A stretch of DNA of 64,000 nucleotides from CAVTWS01 sp963738445 (GCA_963738445.1 CAVTWS010000012.1:186001-250000); one strand, 5' to 3'. Shown: positions 47,502 through 59,843, counted from the stretch's first letter. Notes: generated by a model not told the origin, from the letters alone. Numbers and translations are program-made.

Positions 47502-47740
47502 TCGCCGCGTCCCTCGTGCAAGGCGGTGAGGATCGTGTCGCGATCGACGCGACCTCGAACCGTTGCCTGGGTGTCTCGGATCACGGCGGCGTTGGTGTGG
47601 ACTGCTTGGGCACGCTTGGCCAGATGCTCGAGCTCGCGCAGCATGTACCGGGTCAGGGAGAGGCCTCGGGCCTCGGCCGCCTCAGTCAGGGCTTCGTGCA
47701 CGTCGTCGGGCACGTCTCGGATCTGGATCACTCTGGGCAT
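47498..47740 (-). CDS. Ribbon-helix-helix antitoxin (FitA/VapB-like)
   Basis: An 80-residue protein. The N-terminal ribbon-helix-helix is VIQIRDVPDDVHEALTEAA followed by RGLSLTRYMLRELEHLAKR. A flexible C-terminus, RGRVDRDTILTALHEGRGD, would wrap the toxin. ATG at 47738-47740 is chosen over an upstream in-frame start because TATGGT lies seven bases before it and the operator palindrome sits immediately further upstream. It blocks the PIN toxin and represses its own promoter. Confidence 0.9.
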   Translation of the reverse strand: MPRVIQIRDVPDDVHEALTEAAEARGLSLTRYMLRELEHLAKRAQAVHTNAAVIRDTQATVRGRVDRDTILTALHEGRGD

Positions 47741-47747
47741 GGTCGCC

Positions 47748-47786
47748 ACCATAGACCTCTTTGGGTGCATTCTGCACCCAAAGAGG
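47748..47786 (-). promoter_or_regulatory. Toxin-antitoxin promoter with perfect 14-bp inverted repeat operator
   Basis: The arms CCTCTTTGGGTGCA (47756-47769) and TGCACCCAAAGAGG (47773-47786) are exact complements with a 3-base spacer TTC. On the minus strand a -10 box TATGGT (47748-47753) follows two bases after the palindrome and seven bases before the antitoxin ATG. A dimer or tetramer of the RHH antitoxin bound here would block RNA polymerase. Confidence 0.75.
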
Positions 47787-47837
47787 TGGTGAGGTGTGTC
47801 AGCGGTTGGCAGTCGGGCGGACAGCCCAATGCCCAGA

Positions 47838-48548
47838 TCATGCGGCAGAGTCGGGTGCGGGTTCGTCGGTGAGGAAGCGGTACCCGATGCCGGGTTCGGT
47901 CACGAAGTAGCGGGGCCGGCTGCTCTCGGGCTCGAGCTTGCGGCGCAGGTTCGCCATGTGGACCCGCAGGTAGTTGGTCTCCGTCTCGTAGGCCGGACCC
48001 CACACGGCCTGGAGCAGCTGGCGCTGGGTGACGAGCCGATCATGGTGCCGCACGAGCGTCTCGACGAGCGCCCACTCGATCGGTGTCAGGCGCACCCGGC
48101 GGCCGCTGCGGTGGACCCGCTTCTCGGCCAGATCGATGCGTAGGTCACCGGCCTCGACCGTCGCTTCACCCCGCTCGGTGGTCCCGGTTCGGCGGAGCAC
48201 GGCGCGCGTACGGGCCAGCAGCTCGTTCATGCCGAACGGCTTGGTCAGGTAGTCGTCGGCGCCGGCGTCGAGCGCCTCGACCTTGTCGCCCTCTTGGTCC
48301 CGCACGGTGAGGACGATGATCGGGACCCCGGTCCAGCCCCGGAGGCCGTGGAGCACGTCGATCCCGCTGATCCCCGGCAATCCCAGATCGAGGAGCACCA
48401 GATCCGGCCGATGGTCGGCCGCCAACGTGAGCGCCTCCTCGCCGGTCGCGGCGAGATCGACGACGAAGTCGCGTGCCCGGAGGTTCGTGGCCAGGGCCCG
48501 GCGGATCTGAGGTTCGTCGTCGACGACCAGGATGCGGGTCGTGCTCAT
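47838..48548 (-). CDS. kdpE: KdpE response regulator
   Basis: An intact 236-residue OmpR/PhoB-type regulator. The receiver domain has DDE at residues 10-12, the phosphorylated Asp in LVLLDLGLPGISG, a Thr in IIVLTVRDQ and the Lys in YLTKPFGMNELLAR. The winged helix C-terminus has LTPIEWALVETLVRHHDR and ETETNYLRVHMANLRRKLE. The start overlaps the stop of kdpD. It activates the kdp operon at low potassium or osmotic stress. As the last gene of its own operon it forms a positive loop. Confidence 0.95.
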   Translation of the reverse strand: MSTTRILVVDDEPQIRRALATNLRARDFVVDLAATGEEALTLAADHRPDLVLLDLGLPGISGIDVLHGLRGWTGVPIIVLTVRDQEGDKVEALDAGADDYLTKPFGMNELLARTRAVLRRTGTTERGEATVEAGDLRIDLAEKRVHRSGRRVRLTPIEWALVETLVRHHDRLVTQRQLLQAVWGPAYETETNYLRVHMANLRRKLEPESSRPRYFVTEPGIGYRFLTDEPAPDSAA

Positions 48549-51101
48549 GTCTCGACCTGGAGCCGCATCGCGACCGGTGCCGGTGCCGGTGCCGGCGCTG
48601 CGCCGGAGACCGGCAGGTGGATGGAGACCGTGAGTCCGCCCCCGGGCGTGTCATCGAGCGCGACGCTCCCACCCATGGCCTGGACGAACCCCTGGGCGAC
48701 GGCGAGGCCGAGCCCAACGCCGCCGGGCGTCTCGTCATCCAGTCGCTGGAACGGCTCGAACACCTGCTGGCGGGCATCGGGCGCGATGCCCGGACCCCGG
48801 TCGACGATCCGGATGACCGCGGAATCGGCGAGCGCGCCCGCCTGGACCAAGACCGCTCCGTCGGCGGGGGAGTGGGCGAGGGCGTTGGCGATCACGTTGG
48901 CGACGACCCGCTCCAGGAGCGCCGGGTCGGCCGGCGCCACCGGGTCGTCGTCGACTTCGATGCGCACCCGGTCCGTGGGCATCGACAGGCTGTTCAACGC
49001 CGCGTCGATCACATCCGCCAGGGGGGTGTCCGCCATCCTCGGATTGACGGCGTCAGCCTCGATGCGGCTCATGTCGAGCAGGTTGCCGATGAGCCGGTCG
49101 AGGCGGTCCGCTTCCTCGTCGATCGTCTCGGCGAACTCGTGCCGCTCGGACGGGGTCCAGTCGATGTCGCTCTGGAGGAGGCTGGTGGACGACGCCTTGA
49201 TCGAGGCGAGCGGGCTGCGCAGATCGTGCGACACGGCCCGCAGGATCGCCGTGCGGAACTCGTCGGCCTGCCGGCGGGACTGGAGCTGGCGGGCGGTCTC
49301 CTCGAGCCGGCGTCGATCGAGCGCGTCGCTCAGGCGGGCTCCGAACGCTTCGAGGACGCGACGGCCGTCACTGCCGAGCTGACCCGGGTGGAGCCGCAGG
49401 CGGAGGTCGTCGGTGACGGGCATCTCGGTCGACGACGAATCCCCGGCCGGTTCGTCGCCTTCGACGATCTCGGTGGTCCAGGCACCACTCGGCCCCCGTC
49501 GTTCGAGGCGCACGGCGTCCTGACCGAAGATGGTGCGGATGTGGGCGAGCAGGGCCGGGAGCGGGTCCGCCTCGCCGCTGAGCCGCCCGGCGGCCGAGGC
49601 GAGGGCCTCGGCTTCGGCCCGGGCGCTCCGGGCCTCGGCGGACTGCCGGGCCGCCTGGTCGACGAGCAGGCTCACGAGCACGGCCACGGCGATGAACACG
49701 ACGATGGCGATGACCTGGTCCGCATCGTCGATGCGGAGGGTTCCGTAGGGTTCGGTGAAGTGCCAGTTGGCGAGGAGGGTGGCGGCGACGGCGCACACGA
49801 TGGCGGGGCGCAGGCCACCGATGGCCGCCACCGCGCAGACGGTCAGGAGGTACAGCAACAGGGTGGCCGGTAGCTCGAGGTCGTCGCGCACGCCGACCAG
49901 CATCACGGTGAGCACGGGCAGGGCGACGACGGCCAGGAGCCAGGCGGCGGCCTGCCGGCGGGGCGGGACGGCGGATCGCCGGGGGCGAGGACGCGGCGGC
50001 AGCATCCCCTCCCGCTTGGTCGACGACTCGGTCCCGGAGGAGATGACGTGGACGTCGATGTCGCCCGAGAGCCGGATCACCCGGTTGACGATCGAGCCCC
50101 TGAGCAGCTCACGGAGTCGGCTCTGCGCCGTGGCTCCGAGCACCAGTTGGGTGGCCTTCATGGATCGGGCGAACGACACCAACTCCTGGGCCACGTCGGA
50201 CGACACCACCTCGTGCATCTGGCCGCCCAGGTCCTCGATGAGCCGATGTTGGGCGTCGAGCGACGCCGAGTCGGGCGCGGCTGAGGCCGTCAGCGGTGCG
50301 GACGTGGACTCCCACCAGATCGGCGTGGCTTCGTTGGGCCATGCGCGCGGCTCGCCGGACGACATTGGGCGAATCAGCGGCGCCGGTGACGGCGACCACG
50401 ACCCGCTCCCGCGTCTCCCATGTCCCGGTGATGTGGTGCTCATCCATGTAGGAACGGAGCGCCTCGTCGACCTTGTCGGCCACCCACAGCAACGCCAGCT
50501 CGCGGAGGGCCGAGAGGTTCCCGGTCCGGAAGTAGTTCCGAGCGCGGCGTCGACCTTGTCGGGGGCGTAGATGTTGCCGTGGGCCATGCGGCGCCGGAGG
50601 GCCTCGGCGGTCATGTCGACGAGCTCGACCTGGTCGGCCTCCCGCACGACCCAATCCGGCACGGTCTCCCGCTGGCGGATGCCGGTGATCGACTCGACGA
50701 CGTCGTTCAGCGACTCGAGATGCTGGATGTTGACGGTGGAAATGACGTCGATGCCGGCCTCGAGGAGCTCATGGATGTCCTGCCACCGCTTCTCGTTGCG
50801 GGAGCCCGGGACGTTGGTGTGCGCCAGCTCGTCGACCAGGGCGATGTCGGGTCGCCGGGCCAGGACGGCGTCGCTGTCCATCTCGTCGATCGTCGGTCTC
50901 GCGGTAGGTCATGGCCCGGCGCGGGACGACCTCCAGGTCGCCGATCTGGGCGGCGGTGTTGGTCCGGCCGTGGGTCTCGACGAAACCCACGACCACATCG
51001 GTGCCGCGGTTCCGGCGGCGGTGGCCTTCGTTGAGCATGGCGAAGGTCTTGCCGACCCCCGGGGCGGCGCCCAGGTAGATGCGGAGACGACCGCGGCTCA
51101 C
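48545..51101 (-). CDS. kdpD: KdpD sensor histidine kinase (frameshifted)
   Basis: A protein of about 850 residues. The N-terminal KdpD domain has the Walker A loop YLGAAPGVGKTFAMLNEGH and DELAHTNVPGSRNEKRWQDI. A USP-like domain with ERVVVAVTGAADSPN follows, then four closely spaced transmembrane helices (LPVLTVMLVGVRDDLELPAT and after), a GAF-like region, the phosphoacceptor His in AVSHDLRSPLASIK, and the ATPase blocks NVIANALAHSP and DRGPGIAPDARQ. Three or so breaks, near 50890, 50540 and 50310, interrupt the N-terminal third. The rest is one long frame. GTG at 51099-51101 overlaps the kdpC stop. Confidence 0.92.
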
Positions 51102-51686
51102 GGCCGCAGTGTACGCAGGGCGGCCGAGCGGCGAGGTTGAGATCGAGGACGTTCACGCCCGGGTCGCCGAGCACGCCGAGCGGGCGCCCATCGGTGTGGT
51201 CGTCGATCAGCCCGTCGACGACCTCGACCGGCAGGGATCGGGCGGCGGCGACCCGCGGCGCCTGGAGGCGGGCGTTGGCGATCGAGATGTGGGGGTCGAG
51301 ACCGGACGCCGACGTGGTCACGGCGTCGATCGGCACCTCGACATCGTCCGACAGCCCGTTGCGTCTCGCGGTAGGCGGCCACCCGCTCGGTCGACCGCGG
51401 CGAGGAGTTCGGCGCTGAGCGGGTCCCAGGTTGGAGCCCGAGCTGGCCAAGCCGTCGTACCCGTCGCCGGCCGCCGAGGGACGGGGCTGGAACCACTCGT
51501 CACCGTCGAACGGCTGACCGATCAGGGACGACCCGATGACCTCACCGTCGCGTTCCACCAGGGAACCGTCGGCCTCGTGACCGAACGCCACCTGGGCGAC
51601 ACCGGTGACGACGAGCGGGTAGGCGAGACCGGTGAGGGCGGTCATCACGGCCAACATGAACAAGCCGGTACGAAGTTGACGAGGCA

Positions 51687-51687
<1 letters not shown>
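51098..51687 (-). CDS. kdpC: KdpC potassium-ATPase subunit (frameshifted)
   Basis: A protein of about 196 residues with one N-terminal membrane helix (LRTGLFMLAVMTALTGLAYP). It then has SSLIGQPFDGDEWFQPRPSA and VPIDAVTTSASGLDPHIS, the KdpC signatures. Three extra bases disrupt the middle (near 51370-51430) and one more the C-terminus, where the product ends LRTLRP at 51098. KdpC stabilises the KdpA-KdpB complex and helps its potassium affinity. ATG at 51685-51687 overlaps the kdpB stop. Confidence 0.92.
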
Positions 51688-53788
<2,101 letters not shown>

Positions 53789-53846
53789 GGTGGAGCGGAC
53801 CTCGATGGACTGTGGGTTGTCGGTGGCCGGGGATGTCAGGCTGGGT

Positions 53847-55596
53847 TCAGCGGGCGGCGTCAAAGGCCAGGTGCTCGACCAGGGGACCGAGCGCCAGGGC
53901 GGGGAAGAAGGTCAGGCCGGCCACGATGAGCGACGACGCCGGTCACGAGCCCGGCGAACAGCGGGGTGTCGGTGGGGAAGGTGCCGGCCGTCACCGGGAC
54001 CCGTTGCTTGCGGCCAGGGACCCGGCGATGGCCAGGGCCGGGATGATGAGGCCGAACCGACCGACCAGCATCGCGAGGCCCTGGGTCGTCGACATCCAGT
54101 CGGTCGCTCCGTTGAGACCGGCGAAGGCCGAGCCGTTGTTGTTGCCGGCGGAGGCGAAGCCGTAGAGCACCTCGGACAGACCGTGCGGCACCGGGATCCT
54201 GGATCGACGAGTCCAGCACCGTGCCGAGGCGCAAGGAGACGGCGGTGAACCCGAGCACGGTCGCCGGCATGATCAGCAGGTAGACGCACGACGAGCTTCA
54301 TCTCGGCCGCCTGGATCTTCTTGCCCAGGTACTCGGGGGTGCGCCCCACCATGAGCCCGGCGATGAACACGGCGAGCAGGGCGTATATGAGCAGCCCCAT
54401 CAACCCGACCCCGACGCCACCGGGGCTGATCTCGCCCGAGCAGCATGTTCAGCAGGGCCACGCCGCCGCCGCCTGGCGACATCGAATCGTGCATGCAGTT
54501 GACCGCGCCGGTGGAGGTGCCGGTGGTGGAGGCGGCCCACAGCGCGCACGAGGCCGGTCCGAACCGCACCTCCTTGCCCTCCATGTTCCCGCCGGACTGG
54601 TCCGAGGCGGCGGCCTGATCGACGCCGACCGGGTCGAGACGGGGGTTGCCGACCGTCTCCGCCGCACTGGCCACGATGACCGACAGGAGGAGCAACGCCA
54701 GCATGACCCCGAGGAGGATCGTGCCCTGCCGCCGTTCCTTGACCATCCGCCCGTACGTGATCGGGATGGAGAGCGGCAGGATCAAGATCAGCCACATCCC
54801 GAGCAGGTTCGTCCAGCCGTTGGGGTTCTCGAACGGGTGGGCGCTAGTTGGCGTTGAAGAAGCCGCCGCCGTTCGTGCCGAGCTGCTTGATCGCCTCCTG
54901 CGATGCCACCGGACCGCCGGGGATGACCTGGGCGGCGCCGGACAGGGTGGTGACCTCGGTCCCGCCGGACAGGTTCTGGATGACGCCCTGGCTGACCATC
55001 ACCAACGCAGCGACGAACGCCACCGGGACGAGCACTCGAACCACGGTGCGGGTCAGGTCGACCCAGAAGTTGCCGAGCGTCGCCGAACCCCGCCGTCCGA
55101 TGCCGCGGATGATGGCCACGGCCACGGCCAGGCCGACCGCCGCCGAGACGAAGTTCTGGACGGTCAGTCCGGCCATCTGGCTGAGATGGCTCATCGTCAC
55201 CTCGCCGCTGTACGCCTGCCAGTTGGTGTTGGTGACGAAGCTGACCGCGGTGTTGAAGGCGATCGGCGCATCCACCCCACCGATGTCGTCCGGGTTCAGC
55301 GGAAGCGACCCCTGGACCCGGAGCAGCGTGTAGAGCACGACGACCGATACGGCGCTGAACGACAGCAGGGACACGGCGTAGCCGGACCACCGCTGCTCGG
55401 ACCGGTCGTCGACCCCGCAGCAGCGATAGATGAAGCGTTCGATCGGTAGGAAGATCCGGTCACCGGGAGCGGCGGGCGGCGGGGACACGTGGTCGGCCGG
55501 GCCGTAGACCCGGGCCAGGTAGGCGCCGACGAGAGGCACCGTCAGCCCGAGGGCCACCGAGAGGACGATGAGCTGGAAGAGGCCGGTCGGTGACAT
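53847..55596 (-). CDS. kdpA: KdpA potassium channel-like subunit (frameshifted)
   Basis: A protein of about 575 residues with ten or so transmembrane helices. Selectivity-filter repeats are seen in SFVTNTNWQAYSG and QLGTNGGGFFNAN, and a third in YGFASAGNNNGSAFAGL. The N-terminal third (54844-55596) is one clean frame, and the rest needs four or more single-base repairs. ATG at 55594-55596 overlaps the kdpF stop. KdpA selects and translocates K+. The end reads LGPLVEHLAFDAAR. Confidence 0.93.
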
Positions 55597-55685
55597 CAGA
55601 AACGCTCCGGGAACAGCAAGGTGACGATCAGGTAGATGAGGACCAGCGCTGACAGGATCAGCCCGATCGCGTTCTCGGCGCTCAT
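55596..55685 (-). CDS. kdpF: KdpF small subunit
   Basis: A 29-residue single-helix peptide, MSAENAIGLILSALVLIYL followed by IVTLLFPERF, read on the minus strand. The tail LLFPERF matches the conserved LxxPERF end of KdpF. It overlaps the start of kdpA by one base and its own start overlaps the upstream small membrane gene. KdpF stabilises the KdpABC complex as a lipid-like peptide. Confidence 0.9.
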   Translation of the reverse strand: MSAENAIGLILSALVLIYLIVTLLFPERF

Positions 55686-55840
55686 GACCGGCCTCCAGCA
55701 TCGTTCGCGCCCGGCGGGGTCGGGGTCGGGCGAGCGGTGTCGACCGGGGCCACCCGGACGATGCGGTCACATCCGCGGAGCAGACCGAACAGGGCCAGGA
55801 ACCCGGCGGCGATCACGAGGAGGAAGACGACATCAGCCAT
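55682..55840 (-). CDS. Small membrane protein heading the kdp operon
   Basis: A 52-residue protein with one N-terminal membrane helix (MADVVFLLVIAAGFLALFG) followed by LLRGCDRIVRV and a Pro/Thr-rich tail. I recall similar small proteins with a CDRIV-like element ahead of kdpF in other actinobacteria. Its stop overlaps the kdpF start (ATGA), so it is part of the operon. Its function is unknown; a fourth accessory subunit or leader role is possible. TATGCC lies seven bases before the ATG and may be the operon's -10 box. Confidence 0.75.
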   Translation of the reverse strand: MADVVFLLVIAAGFLALFGLLRGCDRIVRVAPVDTARPTPTPPGANDAGGRS

Positions 55841-56036
55841 GGAGTCAGGCATAGACGACAAGAGGGGAACTCGGAACGGCCTTGATGTCTTCTTGACGCC
55901 GCGTGCTCGTTTCATGTCGTGAGCCCGTCGTTGCGCATCCGTTACGTGGCCGGCCCGAGCCGGGTGACAGTACGGTGAGACCCTCCGCCGGCCGTGCCCG
56001 CTACCGGGATCCGGCGCCCGACGGCAGAACGATGAG

Positions 56037-56650
56037 GTGATCGTGGAACGGGAGCTGCTCCTCACCGGCATCGGCGGGCAGGGCGTGCAGCTCGCCGCGC
56101 AGGTGCTGGCTCGCGCCGCGATCGCCGAAGGCCGTCAGGTGCAGATGTTCGGCAGCTACGGCGGGATGATGCGCGGCGGCAACACCGACGCCACGCTCGT
56201 CGATCGCCGACGGCGCCGATCGAGGCGCCGCCCACGGTCGCCGACGGCGTGGTCGGCGATCGTCATGCACCACGACTTCTCGGGGCCTCGTCGAGCGAAG
56301 CTGCGGCCCGGGCAGCCTGGTGCTCGTGAACACGCACGGTCGTTCGAGGGCGCGTTCGAACGCGACGACGTGCACGTCGATCGACGTCGCCGGCCACCGA
56401 CCTCGCCGTCGACCTCGGCAACATCATGACGGCCATCGATGGTGATGGCTCGGCGCGCTACGTCGCCGGTCACCGGGCTCGTGTCGCTCGACGCGCTCGA
56501 TCGCCGCGGTCGCCGCAGTCGCTGCCGTCGTACCGCGCGCAAGCACGTCGGCGCTCAACCAGCGCCGCGCTGCGGGCCGGGTTCGAGGCCGCCGGCGCCG
56601 ACGTCGCCGCCGGCGTGGCCGCCGGCACCGCGGCGAGGAGCGTCCGATGA
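56037..56650 (+). CDS. 2-oxoacid:ferredoxin oxidoreductase, gamma subunit (many frameshifts)
   Basis: A protein of about 200 residues. The intact N-terminus ELLLTGIGGQGVQLAAQVLA and MFGSYGGMMRGGNTDATLV are typical of the gamma subunit of pyruvate/2-oxoacid ferredoxin oxidoreductases. After 56200 the frame changes every 30-80 bases, mostly by one extra base, as in GTC(G)ATCGCC and GTC(G)ATCGAC. Repaired, it reads WSAIVMHHDF, LVLVN, and VDLGNIMTA. The stop overlaps the start of the delta gene (ATGA). Confidence 0.82.
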
Positions 56651-56928
56651 GCGCGGACCGGTCCTCACCCGCGGGCACCGTGGTCATCGACGTCGAGGCG
56701 TGCAAGGGCTGCGACCTGTGCATCGACGCCTGCCCGCCGCGGGTGCTGGTGATGACCGACGCACGACGTCAACACGCGGGGCTACCGCTACCCGCTGCTG
56801 CTCGCCGGCTGCACCGGCTGCCAGGCGTGCGCGCAGATCTGCCCCGACTTCTGTTCCAGGTCTACAAGTACGACACGCCGATCGAGCTCGACGGTGACCG
56901 ACGACACGTCGACGGAGCGACGCCGTGA
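56647..56928 (+). CDS. 2-oxoacid:ferredoxin oxidoreductase, delta (2[4Fe-4S] ferredoxin) subunit
   Basis: A protein of about 85-93 residues. The first cluster motif is CKGCDLCIDACPPRVL in frame. The second, GCTGCQACAQICPD, is reached after one extra base near 56762 and is followed by FQVYKYDTPIEL. Two [4Fe-4S] clusters would carry electrons from the TPP site to ferredoxin. The exact stop is uncertain because the frame near 56895 is unsettled, and the next subunit begins at GTG 56894. Confidence 0.82.
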   Translation: MSADRSSPAGTVVIDVEACKGCDLCIDACPPRVLVMTDARRQHAGLPLPAAARRLHRLPGVRADLPRLLFQVYKYDTPIELDGDRRHVDGATP

Positions 56929-58034
56929 CCGCGCGCAGCTGCTCGAGGGCTCGGAGGCGATCGCCGACGCGATGGTCGCCGCCGGGTGCCGGTTCTTCGC
57001 CGGCTACCCGATGACGCCGTTCACCGAGGTGCTCGAGCACATGGCCGAGCAGCTGCCCGACGGTCGGCGGCTCGTGCATGAACGCCGAGAGCGAGCTCGA
57101 AGCGGTGGGCATGGCCTGGGGCGCGGCGGCCACCGGCACCCGAGCGCGCGACCGGCTCGACCGGCCAGGGCCTGTCGCTGATGCAGGAGTCGCTCGCCGA
57201 GGTCGCGCTGGCCCGCGTCCCGCTCGTCGTGCTCAACATGGCCCGGGCCCAGGGCGACTACTGGCAGGCCACCCGGGGCGGCGGCCACGGCGACTACCGC
57301 ACGCCGGTGCTCGCCCCCATGGACGTGCCCGAGGCGGTCGAGCTCACGCAGCTCGCGTTCCACCTCGCCGACCGCGTGGCGCAACCCGGTGCTGTTCTTC
57401 GGCGACTACTACCTCGCGCACACGTACCAGTCGGTCGACGTCGCAGCCGATCGACTTCGGGCCCGCTCGCCGGCCAACGACTGGGCGCTCGACGGCTCCA
57501 CGAGCGGCACCGGCCAGGCCCGGCTCGTCTCGCCGCTCGGCGACGACCAAGCAGCGCGACGACGTGCGGCTACGACCTCGCCGAGCACTACCTGCGGGCG
57601 CGCGGCGACGACCGCAGGAGATGCTCGCCGGCGATCGAGCCGCTGGTCGACGATCGGGTTACTGCGACGACGCCGACGTGGTCGTGGTCGCGTTCGGCAC
57701 CGCCGGCGAAGTACGTCCGCTACGCGGTGCAGCAGACTGCGCGCCGAGGGCTGCCGCGTCGGCTACGTCCGGCCGATCACGCTGTTCCCGTTCCCGACCG
57801 AAGCGCGTCGCGCGAGCCGCCGCCGGGGCGCGCGCTCGTCGCGGTCTACGAGAACAACCAGGGCAGATGGTCGACGACGTGCGCCTCGCGGTCGAGGGTC
57901 GCGGTGCCGGTCGAGTTCATCGGCGGGCTCAGCCTCGACGGCTCCGGCTTCGGCATCGCTCCCGACTCGACGTCGACGTGCTGCGGACCCGCGTCGCGAC
58001 TCGCTCGACGCTCGAAGGAGGATGCGCTCGATGA
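56894..58034 (+). CDS. 2-oxoacid:ferredoxin oxidoreductase, alpha subunit (many frameshifts)
   Basis: A protein of about 370 residues. Clean pieces are LEGSEAIADAMVAAGCRFF, GYPMTPFTEVLEHMAEQLP, MNAESELEAVGMAWGAAATG, GQGLSLMQESLAEVALARVP and MARAQGDYWQATRGGGHGDY, the normal order for the pyrimidine/TPP-binding domain. The C-terminal part has YDLAEHYLRA and VYENNQG. At least ten breaks are present. It binds the 2-oxoacid with the beta subunit. Which oxoacid is unclear; the four-gene order gamma-delta-alpha-beta resembles branched-chain or pyruvate types. Confidence 0.82.
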
Positions 58035-58852
58035 GCGCGATCGAGGGCTCGTACGGTGATGGCCTACGTCCCGACCGACGCGCCGCCCGACGAGCCGGCG
58101 CGCCTGGTCGACGACTTCACGCCCGTCGCTCATCGACGTCGGCGAGCACCACCTGTGCCCCGGGTGCGGCGAGCCGATCGCCATGCGCGTCGGTGCTCGA
58201 GGCCATCGAGGAGCTCGGCGCGGTCGACCGCGGCCATCGGCGTGTTCGGGATCGGCTGCTACACCGCGTTCTCCAACAACCTCGACATCGAGGTGCTCCA
58301 GGCGCTGCACGGCCGGGCGCCGTCGCTCGCCACCGGCGTGAAGCGGGCCAAGCCCGACACGTCGTCGTTCACCATCCAGGGCGACGGCGACATGGTGAAC
58401 GAGGGCCTGCAGGAGGTCTGCACACCGCGGCGCGGGGCGAGACGGATCACCTGCTTCATGCTCGAACAACGGCGTGTTCGGCGAGACCGGCGGCCACATG
58501 ACCGCCACCACCGTGCTCGGCCAGCGCACCAAGAACACGCTCGACGGCCGCGACGCCGAGCAGCACGGCTACCCGATCCGGCTCAGCAACCTGCATCGCC
58601 GAGCTCGACGGCGCGGCCTACGTCGGCCGGTGGCGCGGTGAACAACGCCGGCAACGTCGCCCGCACCAAGAAGATGATCGCAGCGCGCGCTTCGAGGCCC
58701 AGGTGGCCGGGCGAGGGCTTCTCGTTCGTCGAGATCCTCACCATGTGCCCGACCGGCTGGTTCATCGAGACCCACGAGGCGCCCGAGCTACCTCGACCGA
58801 CACGCTGGCGGCGACCCACACCCTCGGCGTGGTGAAAGACATCTCGGCGTAG
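58031..58852 (+). CDS. 2-oxoacid:ferredoxin oxidoreductase, beta (TPP-binding) subunit (frameshifts)
   Basis: A protein of about 270 residues. Motifs are HHLCPGCGEPIAMR (cluster/TPP loop), IGVFGIGCYTAFSNNLDIE, the TPP motif IQGDGDMVNEGLQE, NNGVFGETGGHMTATTVLG and FVEILTMCPTGWF. It ends VVKDISA at TAG 58850-58852. ATG 58031 overlaps the alpha stop and follows GAAGGAGG. About six breaks occur. With the other three subunits it forms a complete enzyme that decarboxylates a 2-oxoacid to an acyl-CoA and reduces ferredoxin. Confidence 0.85.
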
Positions 58853-58870
58853 CCGAGGTGGACCCGCTCC

Positions 58871-59768
58871 TCAGGTCGGGGTGCGGCCACCGGCGGTTCG
58901 GGTCGCTTCCGCGGCGGCGTCGCGGAGTTGACCACCGAGGGCGGCGATCTCCGGCGCCGACAGCTCGTAGGTCGGGCCGAGCAGGATCATCACGGCCGCC
59001 ACCTTGCCCGACCGATCGAAGACGGGTGCCGACAGCTGGCTGACCCGCATACGGGCGTGCGGCGCCACGTCGACCTGGAGGTACTCGCTGTGGGAGAACT
59101 CCAAAATCGCTTCGTCCCGCAAGCGCTGGGCTTCGCGCCGGTCCGGTGACACCACGAGCGTCTCGAGGGCGGCGACCAGATCGGGTCGGCGGTCCACCAC
59201 GGTCGTGATGCTGTAGCCCCGCCGCCGGACCCCCGCCAACGCGAGCCGGTAGTGCTCGAGCTCGGTGGTGGACAGTCGCGGGGACGGATCGCTCATCCAG
59301 CGCCCGACGGTGTCGGGGTCCTCCCAGGCGATGAAGACGGCGCCGAAGGGCGCCACCAGCGGGATCGACTGCCCGACCCGGGTGCGGATGCCGAACGGCG
59401 GGCCGAAGTCGAAGACATCACTGACTCGGGTCTCGTTGGAGCCGCGTGCTCGCCAGGGCGACGCAGGTCGATGTGGCCCGGGCGAGGCGTTCGGCCTCCG
59501 AGACCGACGCGCTCAGCGCCGAGTTGGCGAGTCGGGCGGCGTCGCCGAGCATGATGCAGGCCGGGCCCAGCTCGTACCGGAGGTCGTCGCCGCGCCGAAC
59601 CACCAGGTCGTCAGCGGCCAGGGCGAGCAGCACAGCATCGCAGGTCGCCCGCGGTGTCCCGATCGCCCGCGCCAGTTCCGACACGGTGAAGGCCTGGGTC
59701 GGGTGGCGGGCGAGGTGGGCGAGCGCCTCGGCGGCACGTGCGACGGCGGGGGAGGGGGTGATGGGCAT
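58871..59768 (-). CDS. IclR-family transcriptional regulator (one frameshift)
   Basis: A regulator of about 295 residues. The N-terminal winged helix is ALAHLARHPTQAFTVSELA followed by GTPRATCDAVLLALA and YELGPACIMLG. After a break near 59430 the C-terminal effector domain reads FGIRTRVGQSIPLVAPFGA, SITTVVDRRPDLVAALETL and VSQLSAPVFDRSGKVAAVM. IclR members sense aromatic or acid metabolites. It is divergent from the amidohydrolase at 59911, and two inverted repeats lie in the gap, so it probably controls the amidohydrolase and monooxygenase genes. Confidence 0.85.
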
Positions 59769-59816
59769 GGGTGGAACGTCGACCTCGTTGACGGCAGGGT
59801 CCGAGGATCACTACCA

Positions 59817-59843
59817 TTGCAGGGGCAACGCTAGGATTCTAGC
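59817..59843. promoter_or_regulatory. Two inverted repeats in the IclR/amidohydrolase gap
   Basis: TTGCAGGGGCAA (59817-59828) is an inverted repeat with 4-base arms and a 4-base spacer. GCTAGGATTCTAGC (59830-59843) follows with 5-base arms and a 4-base spacer. They lie between the IclR start (59768) and the amidohydrolase start (59911). They are candidates for IclR operators or promoter elements. Confidence 0.45.
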
